A stretch of DNA of 64,000 nt from DASXTK01 sp050744325. GTDB lineage: Bacteria > Actinomycetota > Acidimicrobiia > Acidimicrobiales > VFJN01. Positions within the stretch are counted from its first letter, which is position 1. Each line of letters starts with the position of its first letter. This document shows positions 63,400 to 64,000 of this stretch, piece by piece. The notes under the pieces were generated by a model, which made no database searches, was not told the DNA's origin, and was given only the letters and a program-made list of their open reading frames with translations. Where the stretch lies: NCBI GenBank assembly GCA_050744325.1, contig JBOGHK010000168.1, positions 1-64,000 on the forward strand, written 5' to 3'. The position numbers were made by a program, and so were the translations under genes.

Positions 63400-64000
63400 A
63401 TGGATCAGCTCGACGTCGGCGTCATCGGCACCGGTTGGTGTGGCGGGATCCGGGCCGTGGCCTGTGCCGAGAGCCCTGTCGTGCGCGAGGTCCACATCGC
63501 CGAGATCGACCTCGACCGCCTCCAGGAGGTCGCAGCCCGCACCAAGCCGGCCTCGGCCACCGACGACTGGGAGCAGCTGATCGGCAACTGCGACATCGAC
63601 GCCGTCATGGTCTCCACAACGCCCGAGTCGCTCCACTACCCGATGGCCAAAGCGGCCCTGGACGCCGGCAAGCACGTGCTGCTGGAAAAGCCCATCGCCC
63701 TGACGCTCGACGAGGCGGACGACCTGGTCGAGACCGCAGAACGCCAGCAGCTCAAGTTCACGATCGGCTACTCGCAGCGGTTCAACGGCAAGCAGGCCAT
63801 GGTCAAGCGAGCGGTCACCGACGGCACGCTCGGCAGGCCGACCAGCGTGCTGGTCAGCCGGCACATCGGCCGTTCGCTCGGCGCCAAGATCGGCAACCGG
63901 ACCAAGCTGTCGCCCGCGGCGATGGAGGCGACGCACGACATCGACTTCGCCCTGTGGTGCCTCGAACCGCGACGGCCGGTCCGGGTCTACTCGCAGCTCG
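63400..64000 (+). CDS. Gfo/Idh/MocA-family oxidoreductase (3), partial at window end
   Basis: Open reading frame starting at ATG 63400 with GAGGAG upstream and continuing past the window edge; 200 residues are visible. Rossmann motif VGVIGTGWCGGIRAVAC is at 6-22, LEKPIALTLDEADDLVE holds the catalytic Lys, and TIGYSQRFNGKQAMVK follows. It resembles IolG-type inositol or scyllo-inositol dehydrogenases. It lies 41 bp after copy 2 and is likely in the same unit. Confidence 0.85.
   Translation, partial: MDQLDVGVIGTGWCGGIRAVACAESPVVREVHIAEIDLDRLQEVAARTKPASATDDWEQLIGNCDIDAVMVSTTPESLHYPMAKAALDAGKHVLLEKPIALTLDEADDLVETAERQQLKFTIGYSQRFNGKQAMVKRAVTDGTLGRPTSVLVSRHIGRSLGAKIGNRTKLSPAAMEATHDIDFALWCLEPRRPVRVYSQL

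Overview
The window is high-GC DNA with dense, often overlapping genes (many ATGA/GTGA junctions), frequent GTG starts and many short intergenic gaps. The gene families point to an actinomycete: a HemD-winged-helix NnaR-type nitrogen regulator, a DUF574 SAM methyltransferase, DUF222/HNH (13E12-type) proteins, LacI-controlled sugar operons and type II xylose isomerase. The mix of LLM monooxygenase, steroid/acyl-CoA enzymes and sugar operons fits a soil or aquatic Acidimicrobiia-like lineage, but the class is an inference. No phage, integrase, transposase, rRNA, tRNA or CRISPR array is visible.

Layout. 62-2295: ATPase and permease of a XylGH/RbsAC-type sugar importer. 2320-6233: an exported FG-GAP/ASPIC lipoprotein translationally coupled to a vanadium-dependent haloperoxidase. 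6366-9260: an NnaR-like HemD-regulator fusion convergent with, and overlapping, a siroheme nitrite/sulfite reductase. The matching nitrate transporter and nitrate reductase lie at 28232-32136, so assimilation genes are split. 9476-10411: an exported protein with a C-terminal membrane anchor. 10491-20279: a beta-xyloside/xylose unit (binding-protein importer, LacI regulator with a perfect operator palindrome, GH3, XylA, XylB). 20316-21975: a SAM methyltransferase and a Phd/Doc-type toxin-antitoxin pair. 22093-28167: an alpha-glucoside unit (LacI regulator, GH13, importer).

32504-42205: two DUF222 genes (one intact, one truncated) flank an SDR dehydrogenase and an acyl-CoA synthetase. These are followed by a ketosteroid-dehydrogenase-like flavoprotein, a cyclase-family hydrolase and an LLM monooxygenase. 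The group looks like catabolism of a lipid or alicyclic compound. A four-copy 31-33 bp tandem repeat lies between the SDR and synthetase genes. 42358-51248: methionyl-tRNA synthetase among membrane proteins (acyltransferase-3, CPBP protease) and an FtsX-like exporter with two different ATPases.

51318-64000 is the most unusual part. It is a catabolic block of at least twelve genes in four transcription units: two ACMSD-like amidohydrolases, a D-2-hydroxyacid dehydrogenase, a cupin, an Ldh-family dehydrogenase, a FAH-family enzyme, three Gfo/Idh/MocA oxidoreductases, a PEP-synthase-like phosphotransferase, an M24-fold hydrolase lacking a metal ligand and an HMGL-like lyase/synthase. Both divergent promoters carry related AT-rich operator-like sites (CATCATATATAG-like), which stand out in this GC-rich DNA. 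This suggests one regulon for an undescribed substrate. A second theme is in-frame low-complexity or tandem-repeat expansion inside several enzyme genes.
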